Source: JARRQJ01 sp963810615 (GTDB lineage: Bacteria; Pseudomonadota; Gammaproteobacteria; DRLM01). From it: a stretch of 64,000 nucleotides of DNA. Shown here piece after piece: positions 20,666-29,444 of this stretch (the first letter of the stretch is position 1; each line of letters starts with the position of its first letter). The position numbers were made by a program, and so were the translations under genes. Location: assembly GCA_963810615.1 (NCBI GenBank), contig CAWEOA010000008.1:310001-374000 (forward strand), given 5' to 3'. The notes under the pieces were generated by a model that worked only from the letters and a program-made list of their open reading frames with translations, was not told the DNA's origin and ran no database searches.

Positions 20666-21430
20666 ATGAAAATCGCGACCTGGAATGTCAATTCGCTGAA
20701 TGTGCGCTTACCGCAGGTGCTGGCATGGTTGGCGGAAGTGCAGCCGGATGTGTTGGCCCTGCAGGAGACCAAGCTGATCGACGAGAAATTTCCCGTGGCC
20801 GAGATCGCGGCGGCGGGTTATCAGGCGGTGTTTTCCGGTCAGAAAACCTATAATGGCGTGGCGATCCTGAGTAAGCAGCCTCCGGCCGAGGTGGTCAAGG
20901 ATATCCCCGGTCTCGACGATGTGCAGCGCCGGGTGGTGGCGGGGCTGTATGGTGATGTGCGTGTGCTCAATCTCTATATCCCCAATGGCGAGAGCGTGGA
21001 GTCCGATAAATATCAATATAAACTCGGCTGGCTGGAAAAGCTTATCGCCTTTGTCGCTGCAGAGATCAAGCGCTATCCGAAGTTGGTGGTGGTGGGTGAT
21101 TTCAATATCGCCCCCGAGGAGCGGGACGTGCATGAGCCGCAACTGTGGGCGGGCAAGGTATTATTCAGTGCTCCGGAACGCGAGGCCTTTCAGCGCCTCC
21201 TGGCGACGGGGATGTGCGATACTTTTCGTCTCTTCGAGCAGGCGGAGCGGCAATTCAGTTGGTGGGATTACCGGATGAACGCCTTCCGGCGCAACATGGG
21301 TTTGCGTATAGATCATATTCTGGCAAGCACATCGTTGTGCGAGCAATGCCGTTCCTGCGGCATCGATAAGGCGCCGCGCAAGAACGAGCGGCCGTCGGAT
21401 CATGCCCCAGTGATAGCGGAGTTCGAATAG
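20666..21430 (+). CDS. xthA: Exodeoxyribonuclease III
   Basis: A base-excision-repair AP endonuclease and 3'-5' exonuclease of the ExoIII/APE family. Visible motifs are WNVNSLNVRL (N7), ALQETKL (metal-binding E34), YNGVAIL, VVGDFNIAP and the C-terminal catalytic SDHAPV. The length of 254 fits the ExoA-like branch. The ATG at 20666 (MKIATWNVN) is the family start, not the upstream frame from 20633. A TTGACA box at 20582 may belong to its promoter, with a poor -10. A GST gene follows 12 nt later. Confidence 0.95.
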   Translation: MKIATWNVNSLNVRLPQVLAWLAEVQPDVLALQETKLIDEKFPVAEIAAAGYQAVFSGQKTYNGVAILSKQPPAEVVKDIPGLDDVQRRVVAGLYGDVRVLNLYIPNGESVESDKYQYKLGWLEKLIAFVAAEIKRYPKLVVVGDFNIAPEERDVHEPQLWAGKVLFSAPEREAFQRLLATGMCDTFRLFEQAERQFSWWDYRMNAFRRNMGLRIDHILASTSLCEQCRSCGIDKAPRKNERPSDHAPVIAEFE

Positions 21431-21442
21431 GAGGAGACCGGC

Positions 21443-22042
21443 ATGAAGCTGTACGGATCATTGACTTCACCCTACGTGCGCAAGGTGAGAGTGTTTCTCA
21501 AGGAAAAGGGCCTCGAGCACGAATTCATCATCGAAGGCCCGGGGGATGCCGCCGGCAATGTGGCGCGTTTGAATCCCTTTGGTAAGGTGCCGGTATTGGT
21601 GCGTGATGACGGCGAGGTATTGTTCGAGTCGCCGCAGATCATCGACTATCTGGATGGTTTGCCCGGCCCGGCCTTGATTCCGTCGGCCGGGGAGGTGCGG
21701 TGGCGGATTCAGCGCTGGCATGCGCTGGGGCAGGGTATAGCGGATGCGGTGGTCGCCCGGCTCATGGAGGCCCGCCGTCGTCCCGAGCAGCAGGATCCCG
21801 CTCTCATTCATAAACAGGAAGCCAAGGTGGCGGCGGCCCTGGCGTTCGCCGAGGGTCAGATACAGGGCGGCGAGTTTCTGACAGGCAGTCAGTTGACGCT
21901 TGCAGATATCGCCATGGGGGTGGCGCTGGCTTATATGGACCTGCGTTATGACCACGCCTGGCAGTCCTCTCACCCCCGCTTGGCGGCGTGGTTCGCCGTA
22001 TTCGCGCGACGGCCGGCATTCGTCGAGACCCTGCCATCATGA
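21443..22042 (+). CDS. Glutathione S-transferase family protein
   Basis: A 199-residue GST with an N-terminal thioredoxin-like domain (MKLYGSLTSPYVRKVRVFL, then NPFGKVPVLV and the glutathione-binding FESPQIIDYL) and an all-helical C-domain (LTLADIAMGVALAY). SPYVRK replaces the Cys motif of many bacterial GSTs, so Ser may be the active residue. GGAGGAGA precedes the ATG. The stop overlaps the ubiD start by ATGA, so the two are translationally coupled. Confidence 0.9.
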   Translation: MKLYGSLTSPYVRKVRVFLKEKGLEHEFIIEGPGDAAGNVARLNPFGKVPVLVRDDGEVLFESPQIIDYLDGLPGPALIPSAGEVRWRIQRWHALGQGIADAVVARLMEARRRPEQQDPALIHKQEAKVAAALAFAEGQIQGGEFLTGSQLTLADIAMGVALAYMDLRYDHAWQSSHPRLAAWFAVFARRPAFVETLPS

Positions 22043-23517
22043 TCTATACCGACCTTCGCGACTTTCTCGCCAAACTGGAGCGGGAAGATGAACTGAAGCG
22101 CATCGAAGTGGAGGTCAACCCCCGTCTGGAAATGACCGAAATCTGCGATCGCACCCTGCGGATCGGCGGGCCGGCGCTGTTGTTCGAGCGGCCGACCGGA
22201 CACTCCGTTCCGGTGCTGGGCAACCTGTTCGGCACACCGCGTCGCGTGGCCATGGGTATGGGGCAGGATTCGGTAGCGGCCTTGCGCGAGGTGGGTAAGT
22301 TGCTCGCCTATCTGAAAGAGCCTGAGCCGCCCAAGGGTTTCAAGGATGCCTGGGAAAAGTTTCCGGTATTAAAGCAAGTGCTCAATATGGCGCCCAAGGT
22401 CGTCAGCAGGGCGCCCTGCCAGGAGCACGTAATCGCTGGAGATGATGTCGATCTTGGTACGCTGCCTATCCAGACCTGCTGGCCCGAAGACGCCGCGCCC
22501 CTTATTACCTGGGCCTTGGTGGTGACCAAAGGGCCGCACAAAGAACGGCAGAATATGGGGATCTATCGCCAGCAGGTGATCGGCCGCAACAAGGTGATCA
22601 TGCGCTGGCTGGCCCATCGCGGCGGGGCGCTGGATTATCGGGAGTGGTGCGCGGCGTATCCCGACCGGCCCTTTCCGGTGGCGGTGGCCTTGGGTGCCGA
22701 CCCGGCCACCATCCTGGCGGCGGTGACGCCGGTGCCGGACACCCTGTCCGAATACGCTTTCGCCGGTCTGTTGCGCGGCTCGAAGACCGAACTGGTGACG
22801 TGCAAGAGCCACGATCTGCAAGTGCCGGCCTCCGCCGAGATTGTCTTGGAGGGTTTTATCTACCCCGGCGAGGTCGCTCCGGAAGGCCCCTTCGGCGATC
22901 ACACTGGCTATTACAACGAAGTGGAAAGCTTTCCCGTCTTTACCATCGAGCGTATTACTCACCGCGATAAGCCCATCTATCACAGTACCTACACCGGCCG
23001 CCCCCCCGACGAGCCGGCGGTGCTGGGGGTGGCGCTCAACGAGGTATTCGTTCCCATCCTCCAAAAGCAATTCCCGGAGATTACCGACTTCTATCTGCCG
23101 CCGGAGGGTTGTTCCTATCGCCTGGCGGTGGTGAGCATGAAAAAGCAGTATCCGGGGCATGCCAAACGGGTGATGTTCGGGGTGTGGAGCTTTCTGCGCC
23201 AATTCATGTACACCAAGTTCGTGATCGTGACCGACGATGACATCGATGTGCGGGAGTGGAAAGATGTGATCTGGGCCATGACCACCCGCATGGATCCCGG
23301 CCGGGATACGGTGATCATCGACAATACCCCTATCGATTATTTAGACTTCGCCTCGCCGGTGGCGGGCTTGGGTTCCAAGATCGGTTTTGACGCCACCAAT
23401 AAATGGCCGGGCGAGAGCCAGCGGGAGTGGGGGCGACCGATTCGCATGGATGGCGAAGTCAAGCGGCGGGTGGACGAGATCTGGGATGCCTTGGAAATCG
23501 TGTCCGCCTCTACCTGA
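22039..23517 (+). CDS. ubiD: 4-hydroxy-3-polyprenylbenzoate decarboxylase (UbiD)
   Basis: A prenyl-FMN-dependent decarboxylase of ubiquinone synthesis. The 492-residue length is close to that of E. coli UbiD (497). Characteristic blocks include MIYTDLRDFLAKLE, TWALVVTKGP, the conserved Glu-rich EGPFGDHTGYYN and the C-terminal DATNKWPGE. The ATG at 22039 is used because it gives the family N-terminus and overlaps the GST stop. UbiX, which makes the cofactor, is not in the window. Confidence 0.96.
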   Translation: MIYTDLRDFLAKLEREDELKRIEVEVNPRLEMTEICDRTLRIGGPALLFERPTGHSVPVLGNLFGTPRRVAMGMGQDSVAALREVGKLLAYLKEPEPPKGFKDAWEKFPVLKQVLNMAPKVVSRAPCQEHVIAGDDVDLGTLPIQTCWPEDAAPLITWALVVTKGPHKERQNMGIYRQQVIGRNKVIMRWLAHRGGALDYREWCAAYPDRPFPVAVALGADPATILAAVTPVPDTLSEYAFAGLLRGSKTELVTCKSHDLQVPASAEIVLEGFIYPGEVAPEGPFGDHTGYYNEVESFPVFTIERITHRDKPIYHSTYTGRPPDEPAVLGVALNEVFVPILQKQFPEITDFYLPPEGCSYRLAVVSMKKQYPGHAKRVMFGVWSFLRQFMYTKFVIVTDDDIDVREWKDVIWAMTTRMDPGRDTVIIDNTPIDYLDFASPVAGLGSKIGFDATNKWPGESQREWGRPIRMDGEVKRRVDEIWDALEIVSAST

Positions 23518-23556
23518 GCGCGGTCATTATTAGGTAAGATAGCGGGGGAGGATTTC

Positions 23557-24216
23557 ATGCGTTCCATCATGCTGCTCAATACCAAAGGTGGTTGCGGTAA
23601 GACCACCATGGCCACCAATCTGGCCAGCTATCATGTCAGGCAAGGCTATGGCGTGATGCTGGCAGACTTCGATCCCCAGGGCAGTAGCTCGGAGTGGCTG
23701 GCGGCGCGTCCCGCCGAGCGACCGGGCATTCACGGGGTGAAGGCCTGGAAGGATCCGGTACGCGCTCCGGAGCGCCCCGATTATTTGATTATCGATGCGC
23801 CGGCGGGGGTACACGGCAGAGAGTTGACCCATCTGGTTCGCCATGCCCACCATATCCTGATCCCGGTATTACCCTCACCTATAGACATCCGCGCCGCCGC
23901 GCATTTCATCAGCGAACTGCTGTTGACCTGCAAGGCGATGAACAGCAACGCCACGGTAGCGGTCGTCGCCAACCGTGCCCGCGAACAAACCATCATCTAT
24001 AGGGATCTGACCCGTTTTCTCGGCAGCCTCGAAATCCCCTTCATCGCCACCCTGCGCGAAACCCAAAACTACATTCGCGCCGCCAAGCAGGGTTTGGGCA
24101 TATTCGAATTGCCGTTCGCGCAAGTCGCCGACGACCTGGTGGAATGGCAGCCGATCTTGGCTTGGCTGCGGGAGCAAAGCGCTGTGTCCATCCCCGAGAT
24201 GGAAGCGGTGGGCTAA
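23557..24216 (+). CDS. ParA/MinD-like orphan ATPase
   Basis: A 219-residue deviant-Walker ATPase: NTKGGCGKTTMATN is the P-loop with the signature Lys, DFDPQGSS is the switch I-like region and YLIIDAPAG is the Walker B-like strand. There is no adjacent ParB, minC/E or chemotaxis gene, and no N-terminal HTH. Orphan ParA-like proteins of this size position carboxysomes, chemoreceptors or polar machinery; which applies here cannot be told. The gene starts 40 nt after ubiD. Confidence 0.85.
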   Translation: MRSIMLLNTKGGCGKTTMATNLASYHVRQGYGVMLADFDPQGSSSEWLAARPAERPGIHGVKAWKDPVRAPERPDYLIIDAPAGVHGRELTHLVRHAHHILIPVLPSPIDIRAAAHFISELLLTCKAMNSNATVAVVANRAREQTIIYRDLTRFLGSLEIPFIATLRETQNYIRAAKQGLGIFELPFAQVADDLVEWQPILAWLREQSAVSIPEMEAVG

Positions 24217-24720
24217 GCTGGAAGACGAGGCGGGGGGGTGAGGGGCTAGCGCTTATGACCCGGCGATCGAATGGTGATGGTTCCTGCAGAGAGGGAGCGC
24301 CGTGACGTAATGGCTCGCTGCCTCAGAAGTACTGCGCGGTCAAACCTATGTAATGGATTGCAATGCCCCGGCGGACTCGCAGTCATGCGCGCACTCATCT
24401 CTAAAGTAGTTCGCGACGTACTTGAGTGGGCCTTTGAACAGGCCGTTGCTCGCGGCTAGTGCGCCGATGCGCCAAGAGTTGGTCGTTGACATGGCGCAGC
24501 AACCGCTGTCATGACACGTAACTGGGTGATGAATGGGGATGCCACGGAATTTATAACTAAATAAATTCAAGCCAATGGTCTGGCAGTTACAAGCATGCGG
24601 TATATTGGTTGAGGCAAGGACTCTTATGCGAATGGCCGCGGCATATATGCCAAGTTAAAACTGTAGTTGTCCGGTCAGGAATTGATTGGATGACAACTTA
24701 GTATGTTTCGAGGAGAAATC
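24217..24720. other. Intergenic region, 504 nt, no gene seen
   Basis: Short open frames here (for example 24271-24459 +) have no ribosome site or recognisable protein features. A perfect 12-bp palindrome GGCATATATGCC lies at 24640-24651, about 70 nt before the next gene, and could be an operator. The 3' half is AT-rich. Confidence 0.4.
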
Positions 24721-24957
24721 ATGTCATATACGCCGGAACTGATCGAGGAAATCAATCTGCTTGCTCTCTACAATATAGCGAGCACCCAAGAGGGGATTAA
24801 AGTGCACAAGGCGGCAGGGGCCGCTGCCGTCGCGGCGGCGCAGCGCCTGTACGACAAGGGCTTGACCACCCAAGCCGACGGCGGTTATCTGACCAATCTG
24901 GGCATAGAAGCCACAGAACATGCGCAGTCACTGCTTACGATTTTATCCTCTGTATAA
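24721..24957 (+). CDS. TIGR02647-like small protein
   Basis: A 78-residue soluble protein whose pattern (MSYTPELIEEINLLALYN, then GIKVHKAAG, AAQRLYDKGL and ADGGYLTNLGIEATEHA) matches the TIGR02647 family of small, possibly DNA-binding, gammaproteobacterial proteins as I remember it. GAGGAG lies 8 nt before the ATG. A good intrinsic terminator follows, so it is probably monocistronic. Function unknown. Confidence 0.72.
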   Translation: MSYTPELIEEINLLALYNIASTQEGIKVHKAAGAAAVAAAQRLYDKGLTTQADGGYLTNLGIEATEHAQSLLTILSSV

Positions 24958-25312
24958 TGCATCGCTGGCTTAGGCTATGCCAATAATGTGACTATGGTTT
25001 GATCCATAGGCCAAACTGTCGTCTATGTGCGACATTAGACGATTTTTTGACGGCGTTCTCTTTTTCCCCTCTTCTTATCCGCTATAAATTCGCAACGTTC
25101 AGACCCCTGATGATTGAGAGGAGGGAACGTATCACTGAACCTTAACCGAGCCAGAGTTTCGTTAATCTATAATTAAGGTGGGGATGTTCTAATGCGTACG
25201 AAATATTTTTTGTCTGATCTTGTAAGCACCGAACGCTTAACTGACTAGGGGGGGTAATACTCTCTCTAATTAATTTGTTGCTTGATTAATATCAACAGTG
25301 AGGAGTTATACC
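24958..25312. other. AT-rich intergenic region, 355 nt
   Basis: Holds a 6-bp hairpin (24992-25009), the terminator at 25020-25048 and a long AT-rich leader before the beta-helix gene. An 18-codon frame (25192-25248) in the leader has only a weak ribosome site. The beta-helix gene promoter is probably near 25150-25190 or 25260-25290. Confidence 0.4.
25020..25048 (+). terminator. Intrinsic terminator after the TIGR02647-like gene
   Basis: Stem CGTCTA (25020-25025) with TAGACG (25036-25041), extended by an inner TGT/ACA with one bulge, followed by six T residues (25043-25048). Confidence 0.65.
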
Positions 25313-26008
25313 ATGAAATGGAACCACGGAAAATTTTTGATTGCAGCAGCCATCCCCGCGATTGTTGCGATGGTACCCGGCGTAACGTTTGCCGCCAATT
25401 GCACTAACGGTGTGCCGAACGGCGCGGCCACCTGGGATCCGACTGCCTATGTGTCCAGGTATGCCACGATCGGCGACGGGACGACCATCGCGGCCGGTGC
25501 AAGGGTCGGGGCCTACGCACGTATCGGTACCTGCGGCACTATCGGTGTGAATTCGATTGTCGGCGGCAAAGCCAGGCTAGGCAATGACGTCAGTGTTCTA
25601 AACGCAGCGCGGATCAGTGCCAGCGCCAGGATTGGCGATCGTACGGTAATCGACGCGTCGAATGTCGGCGGTAACTCAGTCATTGGCGCTGACGTCAACA
25701 TCAACGGTAATTCCGTACTGGGTACGAGCAGCCGTGTCGGTGACAATAGCGCGATTGCTGGCTCACGTTTCGGCAGCTATGCCCACCTCGGTATCAGTGG
25801 TACAGTCACGGGAGGCTACGTCGGCTACTCGGCCGACTTGGGTGATAACGTGACGGTGGATACCAACAGCCGGGTCAATAGAAACGACCGGGTCGATTCC
25901 GGTGTTCACATCTTTAACGATGTCTACATCGGCTCTTACGTCCATGTGTGTCAGGATGTGGTCGCCGGCATGAGGCTGCCCTCATCCAAGCCCTACGGTT
26001 GCAATTAA
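25313..26008 (+). CDS. Secreted left-handed beta-helix (hexapeptide repeat) protein
   Basis: A 231-residue exported protein. A signal peptide (MKWNHGKFLIAAAIPAIV, cleavage near TFA-AN) precedes almost uninterrupted hexapeptide repeats of the (I/V)GxxxxI type (YATIGDGTTIAAGARVGAYARIG and so on) from about residue 45 to 215, which predict a left-handed parallel beta-helix. Cys residues near both ends (ANC, GTC, HVC, YGC) could form disulfides. Most such repeats belong to cytoplasmic acyltransferases; the signal peptide and the lack of another domain make that unlikely here. GAGGAG precedes the ATG and a strong terminator follows. Confidence 0.75.
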   Translation: MKWNHGKFLIAAAIPAIVAMVPGVTFAANCTNGVPNGAATWDPTAYVSRYATIGDGTTIAAGARVGAYARIGTCGTIGVNSIVGGKARLGNDVSVLNAARISASARIGDRTVIDASNVGGNSVIGADVNINGNSVLGTSSRVGDNSAIAGSRFGSYAHLGISGTVTGGYVGYSADLGDNVTVDTNSRVNRNDRVDSGVHIFNDVYIGSYVHVCQDVVAGMRLPSSKPYGCN

Positions 26009-26067
26009 AGCGTATCAGCGCCGCGACTCGTCAAGGGTCGTGGCGCGATTGAGCGGTAATTTTTCAG

Positions 26068-26099
26068 ATTGGCCCCTTATTTCAGGGGCCAATTTTTTT
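26068..26099. terminator. Strong intrinsic terminator between convergent genes
   Basis: A 10-bp perfect stem (26068-26077 with 26084-26093), 6-nt loop and T-run on the + strand. It follows the beta-helix gene. The A-rich left flank is too weak for confident action on the minus strand. Confidence 0.85.
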
Positions 26100-26181
26100 G
26101 TGGCTCGTCACGAAAGGATGATGCCGAATCTTATATGGCGATCAGCCGTGGTGTGTGGCACTGGATGGTTGCCGGCTGGGC

Positions 26182-27288
26182 TTAGGGAGAAAAGGCCTGT
26201 AAGAGCTGGCCGGCCTTTTGCGCTACCCGGCTGTCCGGGTCGTGGCTGGCCTGTTGCAGGGTGGGAACTGCCTGTTCATCAAAACGATCTGCAAGTATGC
26301 CCAGGGCATGTATGCGAATGTCCGGGTCTTGATCATTGAGAACGATCTTGCTTAATGTCTGCATAGGGATATCTCCGTCCCACAGGTCCAACGAGCTTAA
26401 TGCCGCCTCGCGGACGGTGGGGTCGGTGTCGGTCAGCGCCTTCTCAATGTAAGTTCCGGCGTCGGGATGTGCCGGATCTTTGTTGAAGGGATTACTGAAT
26501 AGCATGAGGTTTTGAATGGCCTTCGCCCGGACCTCGGGATAAGAGCTATTCAGATCCTCGCGGTATTTTTGGACGTCTTCTGCGGTTTTTATCGAGCTAT
26601 CCCCCATAATCGCCGGCGGCTGCTCGTTCGATGTCGGCATTGCTGACTTGGTGGGGCCGATATGTGGCGCCACCAGGAAATCCGCAAGCGAGGGTATCTG
26701 GCCGTAACTCAAGACGATGTTCTTGAACTTTAGGGAGCGCCAAATGCCTGCTTCATCCGGGTTGGAGTGATATTCCTCGGTGTAGCCGCCCGTATTATTT
26801 TGCGCAAGGTCTGTTTGGTGATTGCCTGTGACGCGGAAGGTATTCGAAGCATTTAATGCGGTGCCGCCTACGACGAAGCTGTAGGTCTCATCCGGTTTGA
26901 AACCGTTGGCCTTGAGTACATCCGCCGTGTCGATAATCCCTGCGAGAAATCTGCCTTTTTCAGAGCCGGTCGCGCCGTCGTTGGGCCAGGATGACGGGCC
27001 GGGTATCTCGATATTTTTGTCGCCTACTCTGATCGCGAGGGGTAGGTCCTTGTCGTTATTTAGCATGATGACGGCAACACTGGCGAGATGATCGCTGGCA
27101 GGCGCCGCTTGACCGGGAACGGCGGTGGTCTTCCCGCGGTTGTCGATGGTGCTCCGGCTTAGAGCGGCGATATTGTCTTGCGGTGGCGATTTCTTCAAAA
27201 ACAGCATCGACGACGTAATCACCAATGCAATGGCCATGCAGGCGATGGCGGCTCGTTTGAGCTTGACGACTAGGCTCGGCGAAATCAT
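26182..27288 (-). CDS. Membrane-anchored HEAT-repeat protein
   Basis: A 368-residue protein with a short basic N-terminus and one hydrophobic segment (residues about 11-31), so it is inner-membrane anchored or exported. Residues 70-185 form a middle region of unknown fold (VAVIMLNNDKDLPLAI, FVVGGTALNAS). Residues about 240-368 carry HEAT repeats with the usual D-P-x-V/I-R turns (DTDPTVREAALSSL, DQDPDIRIHALGIL, DPDSRVAQKAGQLL). HEAT repeats act as protein-binding scaffolds. AGGAT precedes the ATG. It is convergent with the beta-helix gene; a shared process is only a guess. Confidence 0.72.
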   Translation of the reverse strand: MISPSLVVKLKRAAIACMAIALVITSSMLFLKKSPPQDNIAALSRSTIDNRGKTTAVPGQAAPASDHLASVAVIMLNNDKDLPLAIRVGDKNIEIPGPSSWPNDGATGSEKGRFLAGIIDTADVLKANGFKPDETYSFVVGGTALNASNTFRVTGNHQTDLAQNNTGGYTEEYHSNPDEAGIWRSLKFKNIVLSYGQIPSLADFLVAPHIGPTKSAMPTSNEQPPAIMGDSSIKTAEDVQKYREDLNSSYPEVRAKAIQNLMLFSNPFNKDPAHPDAGTYIEKALTDTDPTVREAALSSLDLWDGDIPMQTLSKIVLNDQDPDIRIHALGILADRFDEQAVPTLQQASHDPDSRVAQKAGQLLQAFSP

Positions 27289-27423
27289 TTCATCCTCAAT
27301 GTGTGTTTGGCTGAGAGCCCTTTGCCGAGGGCGGATAATTCAGGCCTTGTAGCCTCATGTCTTAGCGGAAGGCTTAGTAGGCGATATTAGAGCTGATTAA
27401 GATTTTCCATGCTGCAATAAAAT

Positions 27424-27443
27424 AAGATATCTATAAATATCTT
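27424..27443. terminator. AT-rich hairpin downstream of the epimerase-like gene
   Basis: AAGATAT/ATATCTT arms (27424-27430 and 27437-27443) around a 6-nt loop, 10 nt past the stop of the minus-strand gene. It is followed on that strand by a T-rich stretch. The hairpin is weak. Confidence 0.35.
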
Positions 27444-27452
27444 TTGTTCCCG

Positions 27453-28349
27453 TCAAGGCTCAGCGCAGCTCGCCAAACCTTCATTGAGTGTAGGATAGCG
27501 CAAGTTTACACCCAGATCGTTCAGCATCCTGTGGTTGTCCATGCGGCGCGACTCCGCCAAATAAGACATCATCCCCGGACTCAATAGAGTCTGCGCTTGA
27601 TCGAAGCTGATCTGCGGCGGATGGGGCAGTCCGTTAAGATCCGCTACCTTGTTGAAGTAATCGGTCATGGTGCTGGGATGGCCGTCGCTGACGTTGTAGA
27701 TGCCGTGACCGTGCATCGCGGCGGCCACGCACACCGCCGCGAGGTCATCGGCGTGAATGCGGTTGGTGTAGCCGCAATCCCGTTCGCGCAATACCGGAGT
27801 GCCCCGGCGCAGGCGTTCCACCGGTAGTCGTCCGGGACCATAGATACCCCCGACGCGGAGTATGACCACCGGCGTCCTAAAGCGCTGTTCCCAGTCGCGC
27901 AGCAGCATTTCGGCGGCCAGGCGGCGGCGGGCGCGATCGGTGTTAGGCTTGACCGGACTGTCCTCCGTCACCCATGCCCCTTGGCAGTCGCCGTATACGC
28001 CGCTGGTGCTGATATATATGATCTTGCGAGGGGATGCCTGAGGCGAAATGGTGCTCAAAAAGGCGCGTAGGCGGGGATCGTCGACTCCGTGCGGCGGCGG
28101 GGGCGCAAAGTAAAATATCGGGCTGGCGGCGGTGGGCAGCGCCGGCAGTTTATCCGGCTGATCCAGATCGCCCACATACGCCGTCAGTTCCTGGGCGGAG
28201 AGCTGAGTTGTTGTAACGGCCTGACGAACCAGAGCATTGACTTGCCAGCCGCGCTGTCGGCACAGGGTGGCTACCCGCCGGCCTATATCGCCGTAACCAA
28301 TGATCAGTACGGTTTCCAGGGTTTTGCTCCAGGCTGAAATCGGCCACAA
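27453..28349 (-). CDS. NAD(P)-dependent SDR/epimerase-like protein (YeeZ type)
   Basis: A 298-residue extended-SDR-like protein. Nucleotide-binding VLIIGYGDIGRRV (GxGxxG), FYFAPPPPHG, YISTSGVYGDCQG (active-site Ser/Tyr region) and LRVGGIYGPGR are visible. These match the YeeZ-type cytoplasmic epimerases of unknown substrate. Only a TTG at 28349 gives the full nucleotide-binding strand, so the start is uncertain. It is divergent from the ferredoxin-reductase gene by about 34 nt, so their promoters overlap. Confidence 0.82.
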   Translation of the reverse strand: MWPISAWSKTLETVLIIGYGDIGRRVATLCRQRGWQVNALVRQAVTTTQLSAQELTAYVGDLDQPDKLPALPTAASPIFYFAPPPPHGVDDPRLRAFLSTISPQASPRKIIYISTSGVYGDCQGAWVTEDSPVKPNTDRARRRLAAEMLLRDWEQRFRTPVVILRVGGIYGPGRLPVERLRRGTPVLRERDCGYTNRIHADDLAAVCVAAAMHGHGIYNVSDGHPSTMTDYFNKVADLNGLPHPPQISFDQAQTLLSPGMMSYLAESRRMDNHRMLNDLGVNLRYPTLNEGLASCAEP

Positions 28350-28383
28350 TGTGCGGCTTTGGCTTAAGTATTAAGGATTGGTT

Positions 28384-29427
28384 ATGAATTGCAAAGTCCG
28401 CGTGATGCCCAGCGGCCATGAATTCACCGTGCAGGCGGGGGAAAGCGTGCTCGATGCCGCCCTGCGCCAAGGGGTGACTTTGCCTTATGGCTGCCGTAAC
28501 GGGACCTGCGGTTCTTGCAAGGGTAAAGTACTGGCCGGGCAGGTGGAATACGGTGACTCCCCGCCGGCGGCCCTCAGCGAGGAGGACCGGGCGCAAGGCA
28601 TGGCGCTGTTTTGCCAGGCGCAGCCCGTGGGTGACGTGACCATCGAAGCGCAGGCCACCCGGGTCGGCGACTTTCCGCTGAAAAAGCTGCCGGCGCGGGT
28701 GGCGAAGAAGGAGTTGCTCGCCCCCGACGTGGTGCGCCTGTATCTCAAACTGCCCGCCACAGTGCGGCTGCAATTCCTTGCCGGCCAGTATATCGACTTC
28801 CTGTTGCCGGACGGCCGCTATCGCAGTTTTTCTCTAGCCAACGCGCCGCATGACGATGAATTCATCGAGCTGCACGTGCGCCATGTGGATAAGGGCGAGT
28901 TCACCGAATATGTCTTCGACCACATGAAGGAAAAGACCATGGTGCGTATCGAAGGGCCGCGCGGCGATTTTTATTTGCGCGAGGATTCGCCGCGGCCGAT
29001 GATCTTCGTCGCCGGCGGCACCGGCTTCGCCCCGATCAAGGGCATCATCGAACATGCCTTCGCCGCCGGGGTCGGCCGGCCCATGCATCTCTACTGGGGC
29101 GCGCGGGCCACGGTGGATTTATATCTGAAGGAGCTGCCGCAGAGCTGGGTGGAGGAGTACGCCAACTTTCGCTATACCGCGGTGTTGTCGGCGCCGGCGG
29201 CCAGCGATGACTGGCGCGGTCCCACCGGTTTCGTGCACGAAACGCTGGTGGTGGATTATCCCGATCTCAGCGGATATGACGTCTATGCCGCCGGTCCGCC
29301 CGCCATGGTGCGCGCCACGCGCGACGCCTGTATCGCCCACGGCCTGCCGGTCGAACAATTTTTTTCAGACCCTTTCGAGTTCGCTCCCGATGCGCTGGCA
29401 AAACAACAGCAGCAAGCCCAGACCTAG
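28384..29427 (+). CDS. [2Fe-2S] ferredoxin/FAD/NAD(P)H oxidoreductase (AscD-like)
   Basis: A 347-residue electron-transfer flavoprotein. The N-terminal plant-type ferredoxin has C37, C42, C45 and C77 (CRNGTCGSC and ALFCQAQP). The FAD domain has YRSFSLANAP and the NAD(P)H domain has FVAGGTGFAPIKGI and YAAGPPAMV. It is often annotated as CDP-6-deoxy-delta-3,4-glucoseen reductase, but no deoxysugar genes are nearby, so a general reductase is more likely, perhaps linked to ubiquinone or monooxygenase chemistry. AAGGA lies before the ATG at 28384. Confidence 0.9.
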   Translation: MNCKVRVMPSGHEFTVQAGESVLDAALRQGVTLPYGCRNGTCGSCKGKVLAGQVEYGDSPPAALSEEDRAQGMALFCQAQPVGDVTIEAQATRVGDFPLKKLPARVAKKELLAPDVVRLYLKLPATVRLQFLAGQYIDFLLPDGRYRSFSLANAPHDDEFIELHVRHVDKGEFTEYVFDHMKEKTMVRIEGPRGDFYLREDSPRPMIFVAGGTGFAPIKGIIEHAFAAGVGRPMHLYWGARATVDLYLKELPQSWVEEYANFRYTAVLSAPAASDDWRGPTGFVHETLVVDYPDLSGYDVYAAGPPAMVRATRDACIAHGLPVEQFFSDPFEFAPDALAKQQQQAQT

Positions 29428-29444
29428 GCTTGTTGGCGAGTCAT

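Noticed and set aside
24271..24459. 62-residue frame after the ParA-like gene
   Set aside because: No ribosome site, composition unlike a protein, no family.
25192..25248. 18-codon leader frame upstream of the beta-helix gene
   Set aside because: Weak ribosome site and no attenuator structure, so it cannot be supported.
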